NCBI GenBank assembly: GCA_002297965.1
Contig: DBLF01000048.1
Coordinates: 72,116 to 101,282, forward strand
From: Candidatus Segatella papionis
GTDB taxonomy: Bacteria > Bacteroidota > Bacteroidia > Bacteroidales > Bacteroidaceae
Direction: 5' to 3'
Length of the DNA stretch: 29,167 nucleotides
A program made the position numbers and the translations under genes. Under the pieces are notes generated by a model that ran no database searches, was not told where the DNA came from, and was given only the letters and a program-made list of their open reading frames with translations. How positions within the stretch are numbered: the first letter of the stretch is position 1; every line of letters begins with the position of its first letter. Shown here one piece after another: positions 15,764 to 23,521 of the stretch.

Positions 15764-15792
15764 ACCTACTAGGGTGTTGCCCTAGGCTAGGT
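15764..15792 (-). promoter_or_regulatory. Hairpin in the feoB leader
   Basis: CTAGGG (15769-15774) pairs with CCCTAG (15780-15785) around a 5-nt loop, and ACCTA (15764-15768) pairs with TAGGT (15788-15792) after a 2-nt bulge, giving an 11-bp stem about 55 nt before the feoB start. In gene direction the leader also carries GCTGAAAG or GCTGAAAAG three times and a GCCC-GGGC hairpin at 15730-15742. It could be a control structure; no known riboswitch class was recognised. Confidence 0.5.
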
Positions 15793-15862
15793 GCTTTTGG
15801 ACTTTCAGCCCGTTTTCTTTAATTGCTTTTTGCCGAGCTTTCAGCTATTTTCTTTTCAGCTG

Positions 15863-15870
15863 CAAAATTA
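15863..15870 (-). promoter_or_regulatory. -7 box for feoB
   Basis: The - strand reads TAATTTTG, matching TAnnTTTG. The implied leader is about 145 nt and begins GCAGCTGAAAAG, with a later GCTGAAAGCTCGGCAA that distantly resembles the leader element of secA and the SGNH gene. Confidence 0.55.
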
Positions 15871-15910
15871 CTAAATAATCTTTGCAACTCGGTAGTAATG
15901 ATGTTATTAT

Positions 15911-15960
15911 ATATAAAAATACCTAGAAATGATGAGAGTATCATCAAATCTAGGTATTCT
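15911..15960 (-). terminator. secA: Intrinsic terminator of secA
   Basis: AATACCTAGA (15918-15927) pairs with TCTAGGTATT (15949-15958), and an inner TGATGA-TCATCA stem (15930-15935 with 15941-15946) continues it. On the - strand the stem runs into ATTTTTATATA, a good T-rich tail. Confidence 0.8.
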
Positions 15961-15997
15961 TATCATTATTTATTGTGATTAAGCCTGCAAAAAACGG

Positions 15998-16027
15998 TCT
16001 GCAAGTTTATGCCTGCAAGTTTCTGCC
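15998..16027. repeat. 14-bp tandem duplication across the secA stop codon
   Basis: TCTGCAAGTTTATG (15998) and CCTGCAAGTTTCTG (16012) are adjacent and match at 12 of 14 positions. The secA stop at 16007-16009 falls in the first unit, so a small duplication may have set the present C terminus (NLQA). Confidence 0.6.
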
Positions 16028-19000
16028 GTGGCAGTTCTTAAACTTCTTGCCGCTGCCGCATGGACATGGATCGTTAGGGCGAGGCATGCGCTCGGCACGG
16101 TATGGAGTGCGGTTCACTTGGTCAGCACCCTCACGAGTATCCTGGTTGGCAGCACGTTCTTGAGCCTCACGCTCAGCGTCGATGTCAACCTTGCTCTCTA
16201 CGTAGTTCTGCTGTGTGTGCTGCTCTGGGGCTGCCTCCTGTACAGGCTGCTCCTGCTCCATCACTGGAATCTGACCACGCATCAAGATGCTGGCGATACG
16301 GTCGTACATATCATTGATCATTGCATCCCAAATCTTGGCACTTTCCAACTTGAAGATCAAGAGTGGATCCTTCTGCTCGTAGCTGGCGTTCTGTACAGAG
16401 TGGCGAAGTTCGTCGAGCTTGCGGAGGTTCTCCTTCCAGTCATCGTCGATGATGTGGAGCACTACGCTCTTCTCGAATTCCTTCACTACGCTCTTAGCCT
16501 CGCTCTCGTAAGCATCCTTGAGGTTGCAAGGGATGTTGTACATGCGCTTGCCATCAGTGATTGGCACCATGATGCGCTCGTACATAGCACCCTGGTTCTC
16601 GTAAACCTGCTTGATGATAGGCATAGCGGTAGTCTGGATGCGGTCGGTCTTGCGCTTGAAGGCTGCCATCGCTTCCTGGAAGGCACGCTCTGCCAAGTCC
16701 TCACGTCTGCCGTTTTCATACTCATCCTCGTTGAATGGAATCTCCATGGCGAGAATCTTCAAGAACTCTTCCTTAGCGCCCTCGAAGTCGTTGTTGTTGA
16801 CGATGTTGAGTACGCGGTCCCAGATGATGTTGGCGATATCCATACCGATACGCTCACCCATCAAGGCATGGCGACGCTTCTCGTAGATAACGGTACGCTG
16901 ACGGTTCATCACGTCATCATACTCCAAGAGGTGCTTACGGATACCGAAGTTGTTCTCCTCGACCTTGCGCTGGGCACGTTCGATGCTCTTGCTGATCATC
17001 GGACTCTCGATACGCTCACCATCCTCGAAGCCTAAACGGTCCATCACCTTGGCAATACGCTCAGAAGCAAAGAGACGCATCAACTTATCCTCCAAAGATA
17101 CGTAGAATACTGAAGAACCTGGGTCACCTTGACGACCGGCACGACCACGGAGCTGACGGTCAACACGACGGCTCTCATGACGCTCTGTACCGATGATGGC
17201 GAGACCACCTGCTGCCTTCACCTCTGGAGTCAACTTGATATCGGTACCACGACCAGCCATGTTGGTAGCGATGGTTACGGCACCCTTGCCATTGATGGAG
17301 CGACCTGCCTCGGCTACAATCTGAGCCTCCTGCTGGTGCAACTTGGCGTTCAATACATTATGAGGAATGTTGCGCATCTTCAACATCTTGCTCAACAACT
17401 CTGAAATCTCCACGGAAGTGGTACCTACCAAGACTGGGCGACCTGCATTACGTGTCTCCTCAATCTCGTCGATGACAGCACGATACTTCTCACGAGCAGT
17501 CTTATAGACACGGTCGTCGAGGTCCTTGCGCTGGATAGGGCGGTTGGTAGGAATCTCTACAACATCGAGTTTGTAGATGTCCCAGAACTCACCAGCCTCT
17601 GTACTAGCTGTACCAGTCATACCAGCCAACTTGTGGTACATACGGAAGTAGTTCTGCAGGGTGATGGTAGCGAAGGTCTGTGTGGCAGCCTCCACCTTGA
17701 CGTGCTCCTTTGCCTCGATAGCCTGGTGCAAGCCATCGCTCCAGCGACGACCTTCCATGATACGACCTGTCTGCTCATCGACAATCTTCACCTGTCCGTC
17801 CATCACAACATACTCGTCGTTGTTGTTGAACATGGTGTAAGCCTTCAAGAGCTGCTGCAAGGTGTGAACACGTTCACTCTGTACACCGTAGTGTGCCAAG
17901 AGTTCGTCCTTCTTGTCGAGACGTTCCTGGTCGGAGAGGTCTGTGCGAGCCTCTAACTCACTCATCTCAGTAGTGATATCAGGCAAGACGAAGAGTTCCT
18001 TGTCGTTTACCTGCTTAGCCAACCAATCTGTACCCTTGTCGGTAAGGTCGGCAGAGTTCAATTTCTCATCTACCACGAAATACAAAGGCTCAACAGCCTT
18101 AGGCATCTCACGGTTGTTGTTTGCCATGTAGTACTCCTCGGTCTTCAACAAGCCAGCCTTGATACCTTCCTCGGAGAGGAACTTGATCAATGGCTTGTTC
18201 TTAGGCAGTGCCTTGTAAGAACGATAGAGGGCGAGGAAACCATCGTCGAGCAACTGCTGGTTCTTTGATTTTGTTCCCTCGGCAATCTTCTGCTTAGCCT
18301 CGGCGAGCAACTCTGTAGCCTGCTTGCGCTCTACCTCGTAAAGTTTCTCTACCAATGGCTGGTACTGCTCGAACATCTGGTCGTCGCCCTTAGGGATAGG
18401 ACCTGAGATAATCAATGGAGTACGGGCATCATCGATCAACACGGAGTCAACCTCATCGACGATGGCGTAGTTGTGCTGACGCTGTACGAGGTCGGCTGGG
18501 TTAGTCGCCATGTTATCACGCAAGTAGTCGAAACCAAACTCGTTGTTGGTACCGAAGGTGATGTCTGCCATGTATGCCTTGCGACGCTCGTCAGAGTTTG
18601 GACGGTGCTTGTCGATGCAATCCACTGAGAGACCGTGGAACATATAAAGAGGTCCCATCCACTCTGAGTCACGCTTAGCCAAGTAATCGTTCACGGTTAC
18701 GACGTGAACACCATTGCCAGTCAAGGCATTCAAGAAGATAGGGGTAGTACCCACGAGGGTCTTACCCTCACCAGTAGCCATCTCGGCAATCTTACCCTGG
18801 TGAAGAACAACACCACCGAAGAGCTGAACGTCGTAGTGGATCATTTCCCACTTCATATCGTTGCCGCCGGCAGTCCAATGGTTGTGATAGATAGCCTTGT
18901 CACCTTCGATGGTAACGAAGTCGTTGGCAGGGTTGGCTGCCAACTCACGGTCGAAGTCAGTGGCTGTAACCACAGTCTCCTCGTTCTCTGCGAAACGGCG

Positions 19001-19354
19001 AGCGGTATCCTTCACGATGGCGAATACCTGAGGCAATACCTCGTTGAGGGCAACCTCGTACTTGTCGAGTGCTTCCTTCTCCAACTTATCAATCTGGTTG
19101 AAGATACCTTCACGCTCGTCGATAGGAGTGTCCTCGATCTTAGCCTTCAAGTCAGCAATCTTAGCCTTCTCGTCCTTGGCATACTCTTGTACGTACTTCT
19201 GGAGTTCCTTTGTTTTCGCACGAAGTTCGTCGTTGCTCAAGGCGTTCATCTTAGGATACTCTGCCTTGATTTTTTCTACGATTGGCTGAATCAACTTCAT
19301 ATCACGAGTTGACTTGTTGCCAAACAACGACTGAAGAATTTTGTTAAAGTTCAT
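16007..19354 (-). CDS. secA: Preprotein translocase ATPase SecA
   Basis: SecA is the ATPase motor that pushes unfolded preproteins through SecYEG. The 1115-residue protein carries Walker A ATGEGKT (193-199), the DEVDSVLIDDARTPL segment (DEAD-type motif II), the preprotein cross-linking and helicase lobes with GRGTDIKL and RQLRGRAGRQGDPG, and a C-terminal zinc site CPCGSGKKFKNCH (C1097, C1099, C1108, H1109). Walker A lies about 90 residues later than in E. coli SecA because of an insertion rich in lysine and glutamate (about 58-170), typical of Bacteroidota. The start MNFNKILQSLFGNKS matches family beginnings. It has its own promoter, a conserved leader element and its own terminator, so it is transcribed alone. 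Confidence 0.98.
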   Translation of the reverse strand: MNFNKILQSLFGNKSTRDMKLIQPIVEKIKAEYPKMNALSNDELRAKTKELQKYVQEYAKDEKAKIADLKAKIEDTPIDEREGIFNQIDKLEKEALDKYEVALNEVLPQVFAIVKDTARRFAENEETVVTATDFDRELAANPANDFVTIEGDKAIYHNHWTAGGNDMKWEMIHYDVQLFGGVVLHQGKIAEMATGEGKTLVGTTPIFLNALTGNGVHVVTVNDYLAKRDSEWMGPLYMFHGLSVDCIDKHRPNSDERRKAYMADITFGTNNEFGFDYLRDNMATNPADLVQRQHNYAIVDEVDSVLIDDARTPLIISGPIPKGDDQMFEQYQPLVEKLYEVERKQATELLAEAKQKIAEGTKSKNQQLLDDGFLALYRSYKALPKNKPLIKFLSEEGIKAGLLKTEEYYMANNNREMPKAVEPLYFVVDEKLNSADLTDKGTDWLAKQVNDKELFVLPDITTEMSELEARTDLSDQERLDKKDELLAHYGVQSERVHTLQQLLKAYTMFNNNDEYVVMDGQVKIVDEQTGRIMEGRRWSDGLHQAIEAKEHVKVEAATQTFATITLQNYFRMYHKLAGMTGTASTEAGEFWDIYKLDVVEIPTNRPIQRKDLDDRVYKTAREKYRAVIDEIEETRNAGRPVLVGTTSVEISELLSKMLKMRNIPHNVLNAKLHQQEAQIVAEAGRSINGKGAVTIATNMAGRGTDIKLTPEVKAAGGLAIIGTERHESRRVDRQLRGRAGRQGDPGSSVFYVSLEDKLMRLFASERIAKVMDRLGFEDGERIESPMISKSIERAQRKVEENNFGIRKHLLEYDDVMNRQRTVIYEKRRHALMGERIGMDIANIIWDRVLNIVNNNDFEGAKEEFLKILAMEIPFNEDEYENGRREDLAERAFQEAMAAFKRKTDRIQTTAMPIIKQVYENQGAMYERIMVPITDGKRMYNIPCNLKDAYESEAKSVVKEFEKSVVLHIIDDDWKENLRKLDELRHSVQNASYEQKDPLLIFKLESAKIWDAMINDMYDRIASILMRGQIPVMEQEQPVQEAAPEQHTQQNYVESKVDIDAEREAQERAANQDTREGADQVNRTPYRAERMPRPNDPCPCGSGKKFKNCHGRNLQA

Positions 19355-19411
19355 TGTGTATATTTATTTTTATTATTATTCGATGTGATGTTTATTAGTT
19401 TGCAAATCTTT

Positions 19412-19458
19412 TGCAAATGAGCGCAATGAAAGTGCGCTTTCTTATTGCCGAGTGCAGC
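19412..19458 (-). promoter_or_regulatory. Conserved 47-nt leader element, copy 2 (secA)
   Basis: It has the same length as the copy at 8097-8143 and is 41/47 identical, with the same orientation relative to gene and promoter. In gene direction it contains GCAAT...GAAAG-CGCA-CTTTC-ATTGC, a bulged hairpin whose loop differs from copy 1 while the stem is kept. It ends about 58 nt before the secA start codon. Confidence 0.75.
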
Positions 19459-19469
19459 TAAAGATTCTG

Positions 19470-19477
19470 CAAAAATA
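19470..19477 (-). promoter_or_regulatory. -7 box for secA
   Basis: The - strand reads TATTTTTG, matching TAnnTTTG. It is separated from the leader element by 11 nt, against 10 nt at the SGNH gene, so the start site should fall just before the element in both cases. Confidence 0.55.
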
Positions 19478-19560
19478 CAAAAAATATCTGTAAATCAGCA
19501 ATAATTCATCAAGAAATGCCCATTTGGGGGCTATATTCCTCGATTTCTGTTACTTTTTGC

Positions 19561-19920
19561 CTAAAAAATATCGGGACCTCGAATAACAATGCTCCCGTAT
19601 GGAGCCTTGTACTTATGCTCCTCAGCGGGGTAAAAACAAATATGTGAATGATTCTCTGTCAGAATGTCAGTGCTTTCGGCAGGTATTGTAGCCGAAAGGA
19701 AATGGTGGTGCTCTGCGATGCTTTCATCCTCGGAGGCTTGCTTGATAGCCTTGAGCACACAGAGGATGTCGTCCTCCAATGCCTTCGCCTCCGGTTGCTG
19801 GATGAATTCATCGTAGGATATATCGTTGAGCGCAAACTTCAGCGCCTGCTGATAAGTTTGAGCTTCTAAGCCTGTTGCCGCAAGGACAACAAGAAGGGCT
19901 GTGATATATCTGTTTACCAT
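19561..19920 (-). CDS. Small secreted protein of unknown function
   Basis: A 119-residue protein that I do not recognise. Residues 1-20 (MVNRYITALLVVLAATGLEA) form a signal peptide, so the mature part of about 99 residues is probably periplasmic or secreted. It is acidic, with a histidine cluster (EHHHF, about 69-73), NHSHICFYPAEEHKYK (about 89-104) and a C terminus of IVIRGPDIF. The single mature cysteine lies in HICFY near the C terminus and another in ILCVL near 53. It starts 52 bp after the DUF4105 gene stop on the same strand, so co-transcription is likely. A weak GCCC-GGGC hairpin at 19515-19535 could terminate it. Confidence 0.7.
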   Translation of the reverse strand: MVNRYITALLVVLAATGLEAQTYQQALKFALNDISYDEFIQQPEAKALEDDILCVLKAIKQASEDESIAEHHHFLSATIPAESTDILTENHSHICFYPAEEHKYKAPYGSIVIRGPDIF

Positions 19921-19972
19921 ACTTTTAAAATATTATTTAGTCCCGCTTTCAGTATCAGTTTGAGCGATTTGC

Positions 19973-21352
19973 CTACTTTGACTCTTCTAGCGGCTTGTAT
20001 TTTAACTTTTTTCTTCTGAATTGCTTCGTAATACGCTTTTGTATATTCAGTTTGTTTTCACTTAAATCCAATAAGCTTGACTTGATTGCATATCTTATCA
20101 ACAAAGATAATGCCAAACATCCCATTCCTTCTGCGTAGTCTTGCCAAACCTCCAGAAGTAATGACACTAATAGGCATAATCCCCAAATGTCGTAATACCA
20201 ATAGCTTTTGCCTTGTCGCATCTTCTTGGTGGTTTTCCACACAAAGATAAGGTTGGCTGGATTAAGTAAAAATATCTGAAAGTTCACTTGCACAGTAGGG
20301 TGCTGCGAGAATATCATTGCAAAGAGAATGAGTCCTGGCAACCCCGTTAGAATGAATAGGCAAGTATCGAACATCCAGTAATTCTTCTTTCTGCGCCATT
20401 CTATGATACTGACTCCCAATATGAGCAGAGCTATGGCGACACCTACTTTGAATGGGGTGATCAGTTCTTTTTTCGTTGTCGCTTGAGAGCTTTGTGGGGC
20501 AATCAAATAGAATGTGCTATCTACCAATGTGATATATTCGTTTCTCGCATTGGGATAATTCCCATCGCCTAATACGTTCTCATCATTGATGTTGTCTTTT
20601 CTACCTTCAGTTGCGAAATCTTGGCTTAAGTTGTCAGGCAGGAACTCCCACTCTCTCCTAGAGATAGGAATGTCGGCAAGATGCCCGATTAATAAGTCAT
20701 TGCCAAATCTAGCCCAACGGTGATCCTCGTTGAGCTTGTGTATTTCTTCTCGATAGGTAGAGTTGGCGCTAGTGTCGTCGAAGTTGGTGTTGCTATAGCC
20801 GATGTTCGTGAGAATCATCTCTCTGGCCCTGGTCGTACAGTTGTCAAAGAAGAAATTGTAGCGGTAAACGCGGTTTTCTGGTTTGGCATTTTCTTCGATG
20901 GCGTGCAGAATCTTAAGCTTTTCTTCTCTGGAAAGATGGATGCGTTGTTGGCGAACCCATCTGCCTTCTGATGCATATTCGGAAAGAAAATCTGTCATAG
21001 GATATATTCCTATCTGGTAGTCTGTGAGTCCGAATACAAACCTGAGGATAAAGTAGTTTTGCTTAAAACTAAACATTCCCCAGTTTACTGCTACGTCTGT
21101 GCCGTGGGCTTTATCTTGGATGCGAAGGGCTGAATGACCATAATATGACCATACTTCTTGGCCAGGTCCGCAAGTTAGGAGAGAGATATCCACAGAGTCG
21201 AGCCAAGCTGTGGCAGCTTGGTTGACACGACTATTCTGCACAGAAATGTCAGGAGTGTTGTTGCCTGAGAAATCCTGCGCAGTCACAATAGTAGTTAAAT
21301 TGATTAAAATAACTGCTAAAATGACGCTAAATGTATGCTTAAATCGTTTCAC
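19973..21352 (-). CDS. DUF4105 (Lnb N-terminal-like) membrane protein
   Basis: A 459-residue protein with a signal peptide (1-25, ending TIVTA), a periplasmic DUF4105 domain (about 50-260) and four or five membrane segments in the C-terminal 150 residues (for example VGVAIALLILGVSII and a segment near WGLCLLVSLLLEVW). Family motifs visible are CGPG (61-64), YGHSALRI (71-78) and NFFFDNCTTRAR (166-177); the conserved Cys, His and Cys are of the kind that might form a catalytic or metal site. Pfam relates the N-terminal region to Lnb proteins; the biochemical role is unproven. The start is a GTG at 21350-21352, chosen because it begins the signal peptide and no ATG precedes it. A -7-like box lies only 4 nt before it. 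Confidence 0.88.
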   Translation of the reverse strand: MKRFKHTFSVILAVILINLTTIVTAQDFSGNNTPDISVQNSRVNQAATAWLDSVDISLLTCGPGQEVWSYYGHSALRIQDKAHGTDVAVNWGMFSFKQNYFILRFVFGLTDYQIGIYPMTDFLSEYASEGRWVRQQRIHLSREEKLKILHAIEENAKPENRVYRYNFFFDNCTTRAREMILTNIGYSNTNFDDTSANSTYREEIHKLNEDHRWARFGNDLLIGHLADIPISRREWEFLPDNLSQDFATEGRKDNINDENVLGDGNYPNARNEYITLVDSTFYLIAPQSSQATTKKELITPFKVGVAIALLILGVSIIEWRRKKNYWMFDTCLFILTGLPGLILFAMIFSQHPTVQVNFQIFLLNPANLIFVWKTTKKMRQGKSYWYYDIWGLCLLVSLLLEVWQDYAEGMGCLALSLLIRYAIKSSLLDLSENKLNIQKRITKQFRRKKLKYKPLEESK

Positions 21353-21356
21353 GATG

Positions 21357-21364
21357 CAAAAATA
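21357..21364 (-). promoter_or_regulatory. -7-like box almost touching the DUF4105 start codon
   Basis: The - strand reads TATTTTTG. Only four bases separate it from the GTG start, so transcription from it would begin at or within the start codon. No clear -33 TTG was seen. Confidence 0.4.
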
Positions 21365-21409
21365 ACTTATTATTTTGGAATAACCTTCTTTTTTCTAGAT
21401 TTTTTTTAA

Positions 21410-21417
21410 TACTTTTG
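21410..21417 (+). promoter_or_regulatory. -7 box for the outer-membrane protein gene
   Basis: TACTTTTG matches TAnnTTTG, giving a leader of about 28 nt. Directly upstream lies a T8 run (21400-21407) in the spacer where length changes could affect promoter strength. Confidence 0.5.
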
Positions 21418-21451
21418 CACTCTGAATGTAATTTTTACTGATTTATTATAA

Positions 21452-22744
21452 ATGAGAAAGTTTTTTTTAGCAACCCTTATGTTGGGTTCGGCTCTTTTTG
21501 CGAATGCCCAAAGTGGTACTAATTCTCCATACAGCCAGTATGGTCTAGGCGTTTTGTCTGACCAAACTTCTGGCTTCAATCGAGGTATGAATGGTGTCGG
21601 TCTTGGTTTTCATGAGCATAACCAAATCAACTATTTGAACCCTGCCTCGTATGCATCCATCGACTCTATGACTTTCATCTTGGATGCCGGCATTTCTGGA
21701 CAAGTTACCAATTTTAATGAAAATGGTGTCAAGAAGAATGCCAATAATTCAAATATCGATTATGTTGTAGGAGGCTTCCGCTTGTTTCCTCATATCGGAA
21801 TGAGCTTTGGTATATTGCCTTTCACCAATGTGGGTTATAATTATTCTTCTAGTGGTTGGGTAAACCAGGATGATAAAGATGTAACTTATACCAACAGTTA
21901 TTCTGGCGATGGTGGTTTGCATCAAGTTTATTTGGGTGCAGGCTGGGCACCTTTCAAGGGTTTCTCGATTGGTGCTAATTTGTCTTATCTTTGGGGCTCG
22001 ATTGATAGAACTGTGCAGAATGCTTACAGTAATAGTTACTATAAGACATTGTCTCGCATATATGGCACTAGTGTAAAGAACTATAAGTTGGACTTGGGCT
22101 TGCAATATACTTACAAGGTTTCCAAGAAGGATGAGCTGACATTGGGTTTGACCTATACTATGGGGCATAATCTTCATGCGGATGCAGATATGAATATGGT
22201 TTCCTACAATGCTCAGTCTGGTACAGCCGACACGCTTTCTTTCAGCATTGCCAATGCCTATAAGTTGCCTGATATGTATGGCGCAGGTTTGATGTGGAAC
22301 CATAACAACCAATGGAAAGTGGGCTTGGATTACACTTTGCAGAAATGGGGAAGCTTAGGTTATCCTACTTATGAGGCTGATGCCAGCGAACCTTGGGCTT
22401 TGCGCAGTGGAATATATAAGGATCGAAGCAAGATAAACCTTGGATTCCAGTATTGCTATGGCGAACGTAATCGTGCTTTCTTCAAGCGCGTGGCTTATCG
22501 TGCTGGTGTTAGCTATGCTTCTCCATATTATAAAGTGAATGGTGTGGATGGTCCCAAGGAGTTCTCTGTGAGTGCAGGCTTTGGCATTCCAATCATTAAT
22601 TCTTATAATAACCGTTCGCAGCTTAATATCAGTGGACAGTGGGTTAGAAACTCCGCCACAGGACTCATCAAAGAGAATATTTTTCGCTTGAATATTGGCT
22701 TTACGTTCAATGAAGATTGGTTCAAGAAGTGGAAGATGCAGTAA
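21452..22744 (+). CDS. Outer-membrane beta-barrel protein (FadL/PorV-like)
   Basis: A 430-residue protein with a signal peptide (1-19, MRKFFLATLMLGSALFANA). The mature part begins SGTNSPYSQYGLGVL and soon has NYLNPASYASIDSMTFIL, the NPAS pattern seen in FadL/PorV-like barrels. Alternating hydrophobic strands with aromatic residues (for example FSIGANLSYLWGS, YKLDLGLQYTYKV, KINLGFQYCYG) continue to the C-terminal strand IFRLNIGFTFNEDWF. It lies upstream of lptC in a known Bacteroidota envelope gene neighbourhood. A specific substrate cannot be assigned. Codons 4-6 contain a T8 run (21461-21468). Confidence 0.82.
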   Translation: MRKFFLATLMLGSALFANAQSGTNSPYSQYGLGVLSDQTSGFNRGMNGVGLGFHEHNQINYLNPASYASIDSMTFILDAGISGQVTNFNENGVKKNANNSNIDYVVGGFRLFPHIGMSFGILPFTNVGYNYSSSGWVNQDDKDVTYTNSYSGDGGLHQVYLGAGWAPFKGFSIGANLSYLWGSIDRTVQNAYSNSYYKTLSRIYGTSVKNYKLDLGLQYTYKVSKKDELTLGLTYTMGHNLHADADMNMVSYNAQSGTADTLSFSIANAYKLPDMYGAGLMWNHNNQWKVGLDYTLQKWGSLGYPTYEADASEPWALRSGIYKDRSKINLGFQYCYGERNRAFFKRVAYRAGVSYASPYYKVNGVDGPKEFSVSAGFGIPIINSYNNRSQLNISGQWVRNSATGLIKENIFRLNIGFTFNEDWFKKWKMQ

Positions 22745-22757
22745 ATCCAGCCTTTAG

Positions 22758-22774
22758 TCTCATACTCTCTGAGA
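22758..22774 (+). terminator. Weak hairpin between the outer-membrane gene and lptC
   Basis: TCTCA (22758-22762) pairs with TGAGA (22770-22774), followed by TTTTCT. The 5-bp stem is too weak for firm termination; it may attenuate read-through. Confidence 0.25.
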
Positions 22775-22804
22775 TTTTCTAACACTTCTCTTCTATATAT
22801 AATA

Positions 22805-23467
22805 ATGTATAAGATAAAATATTTTTTAATGACAGTCTTTTGGATGTCCTTGGTCTTGACGGCTTGTCAGGATCAAGTAGAGCATACTGCGCCTGCTATC
22901 CATGATAGAGACTCTGTGGCGATGATGACTTCTTATGGTGTCAACACGCTTATCAGTGATTCTGGTGTCATCAAGTATCGCATTGTGACGGAGCGATGGG
23001 AAGTGAATACCAATCGTCATCCTTCGCGATGGATATTCGATAAAGGTATGTTGCTTGAACAGTTTGATGAGAAGTTCCATATCAATAGTTATATTCAGTG
23101 TGATACTGCCTATTACTTTGATCAGGAGCGAATTTGGAAACTATATGGGCGTGTTAGAATCTTGACCAAGGATGGATTGCGCTTCACGAGCGAACAACTC
23201 ACTTGGGATGAGAATAAGCATGAACTGTCTAGTAATGTGTTTAGTAAACTGGTTACTCCGGAACGAACCCTTCAGGGATCTCATTTCTGGAGCGATGAGC
23301 GAATGACTCGATATTTTGTAAGCAATTCCAAGGGTAGTTTCGAGAGAGATGACTTTGGCGGCGGTAATAGTTCTGCTGCTACAGCTCCGTCAGACTCGTC
23401 GGCTTCGCCAATGCGCCAGCCTGCTACTCCGCAAAGAGCAACTACTACTATCCCAATCATGCATTAA
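22805..23467 (+). CDS. lptC: LPS export component LptC, predicted lipoprotein
   Basis: LptC is part of the bridge that carries lipopolysaccharide from the inner membrane LptBFG complex to LptA and the outer membrane. The 220-residue product starts with a lipoprotein signal (MYKIKYFLMTVFWMSLVLTAC) whose lipobox LTAC places the modified cysteine at residue 21, in contrast to the transmembrane anchor of E. coli LptC; lipoprotein LptC is common in Bacteroidota. The body (about 40-180) is the LptC beta-jellyroll region, with RIVTERWEV, WIFDKGMLLEQFD and LYGRVRILTKDGLRFTSEQL. The C-terminal 35 residues are low-complexity (Ser, Ala, Pro, Thr). It is followed 54 bp later by the CNNM/CorC-like gene. 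Confidence 0.88.
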   Translation: MYKIKYFLMTVFWMSLVLTACQDQVEHTAPAIHDRDSVAMMTSYGVNTLISDSGVIKYRIVTERWEVNTNRHPSRWIFDKGMLLEQFDEKFHINSYIQCDTAYYFDQERIWKLYGRVRILTKDGLRFTSEQLTWDENKHELSSNVFSKLVTPERTLQGSHFWSDERMTRYFVSNSKGSFERDDFGGGNSSAATAPSDSSASPMRQPATPQRATTTIPIMH

Positions 23468-23521
23468 TGGTAGAAAGTTAATAGAACTCTTAGATTGCTG
23501 GTTTATTTATGTTTTTGAAAA

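Noticed and set aside
16028..17035. 335-codon open frame antisense to secA
   Set aside because: The product is a Leu/Val-rich shadow of the SecA C-terminal coding frame with no motifs; SecA on the other strand is certain.
19515..19535. Terminator of the small secreted gene
   Set aside because: The GCCC-GGGC stem has only four base pairs with a 6-nt loop and a poor tail; too weak to list as a feature.
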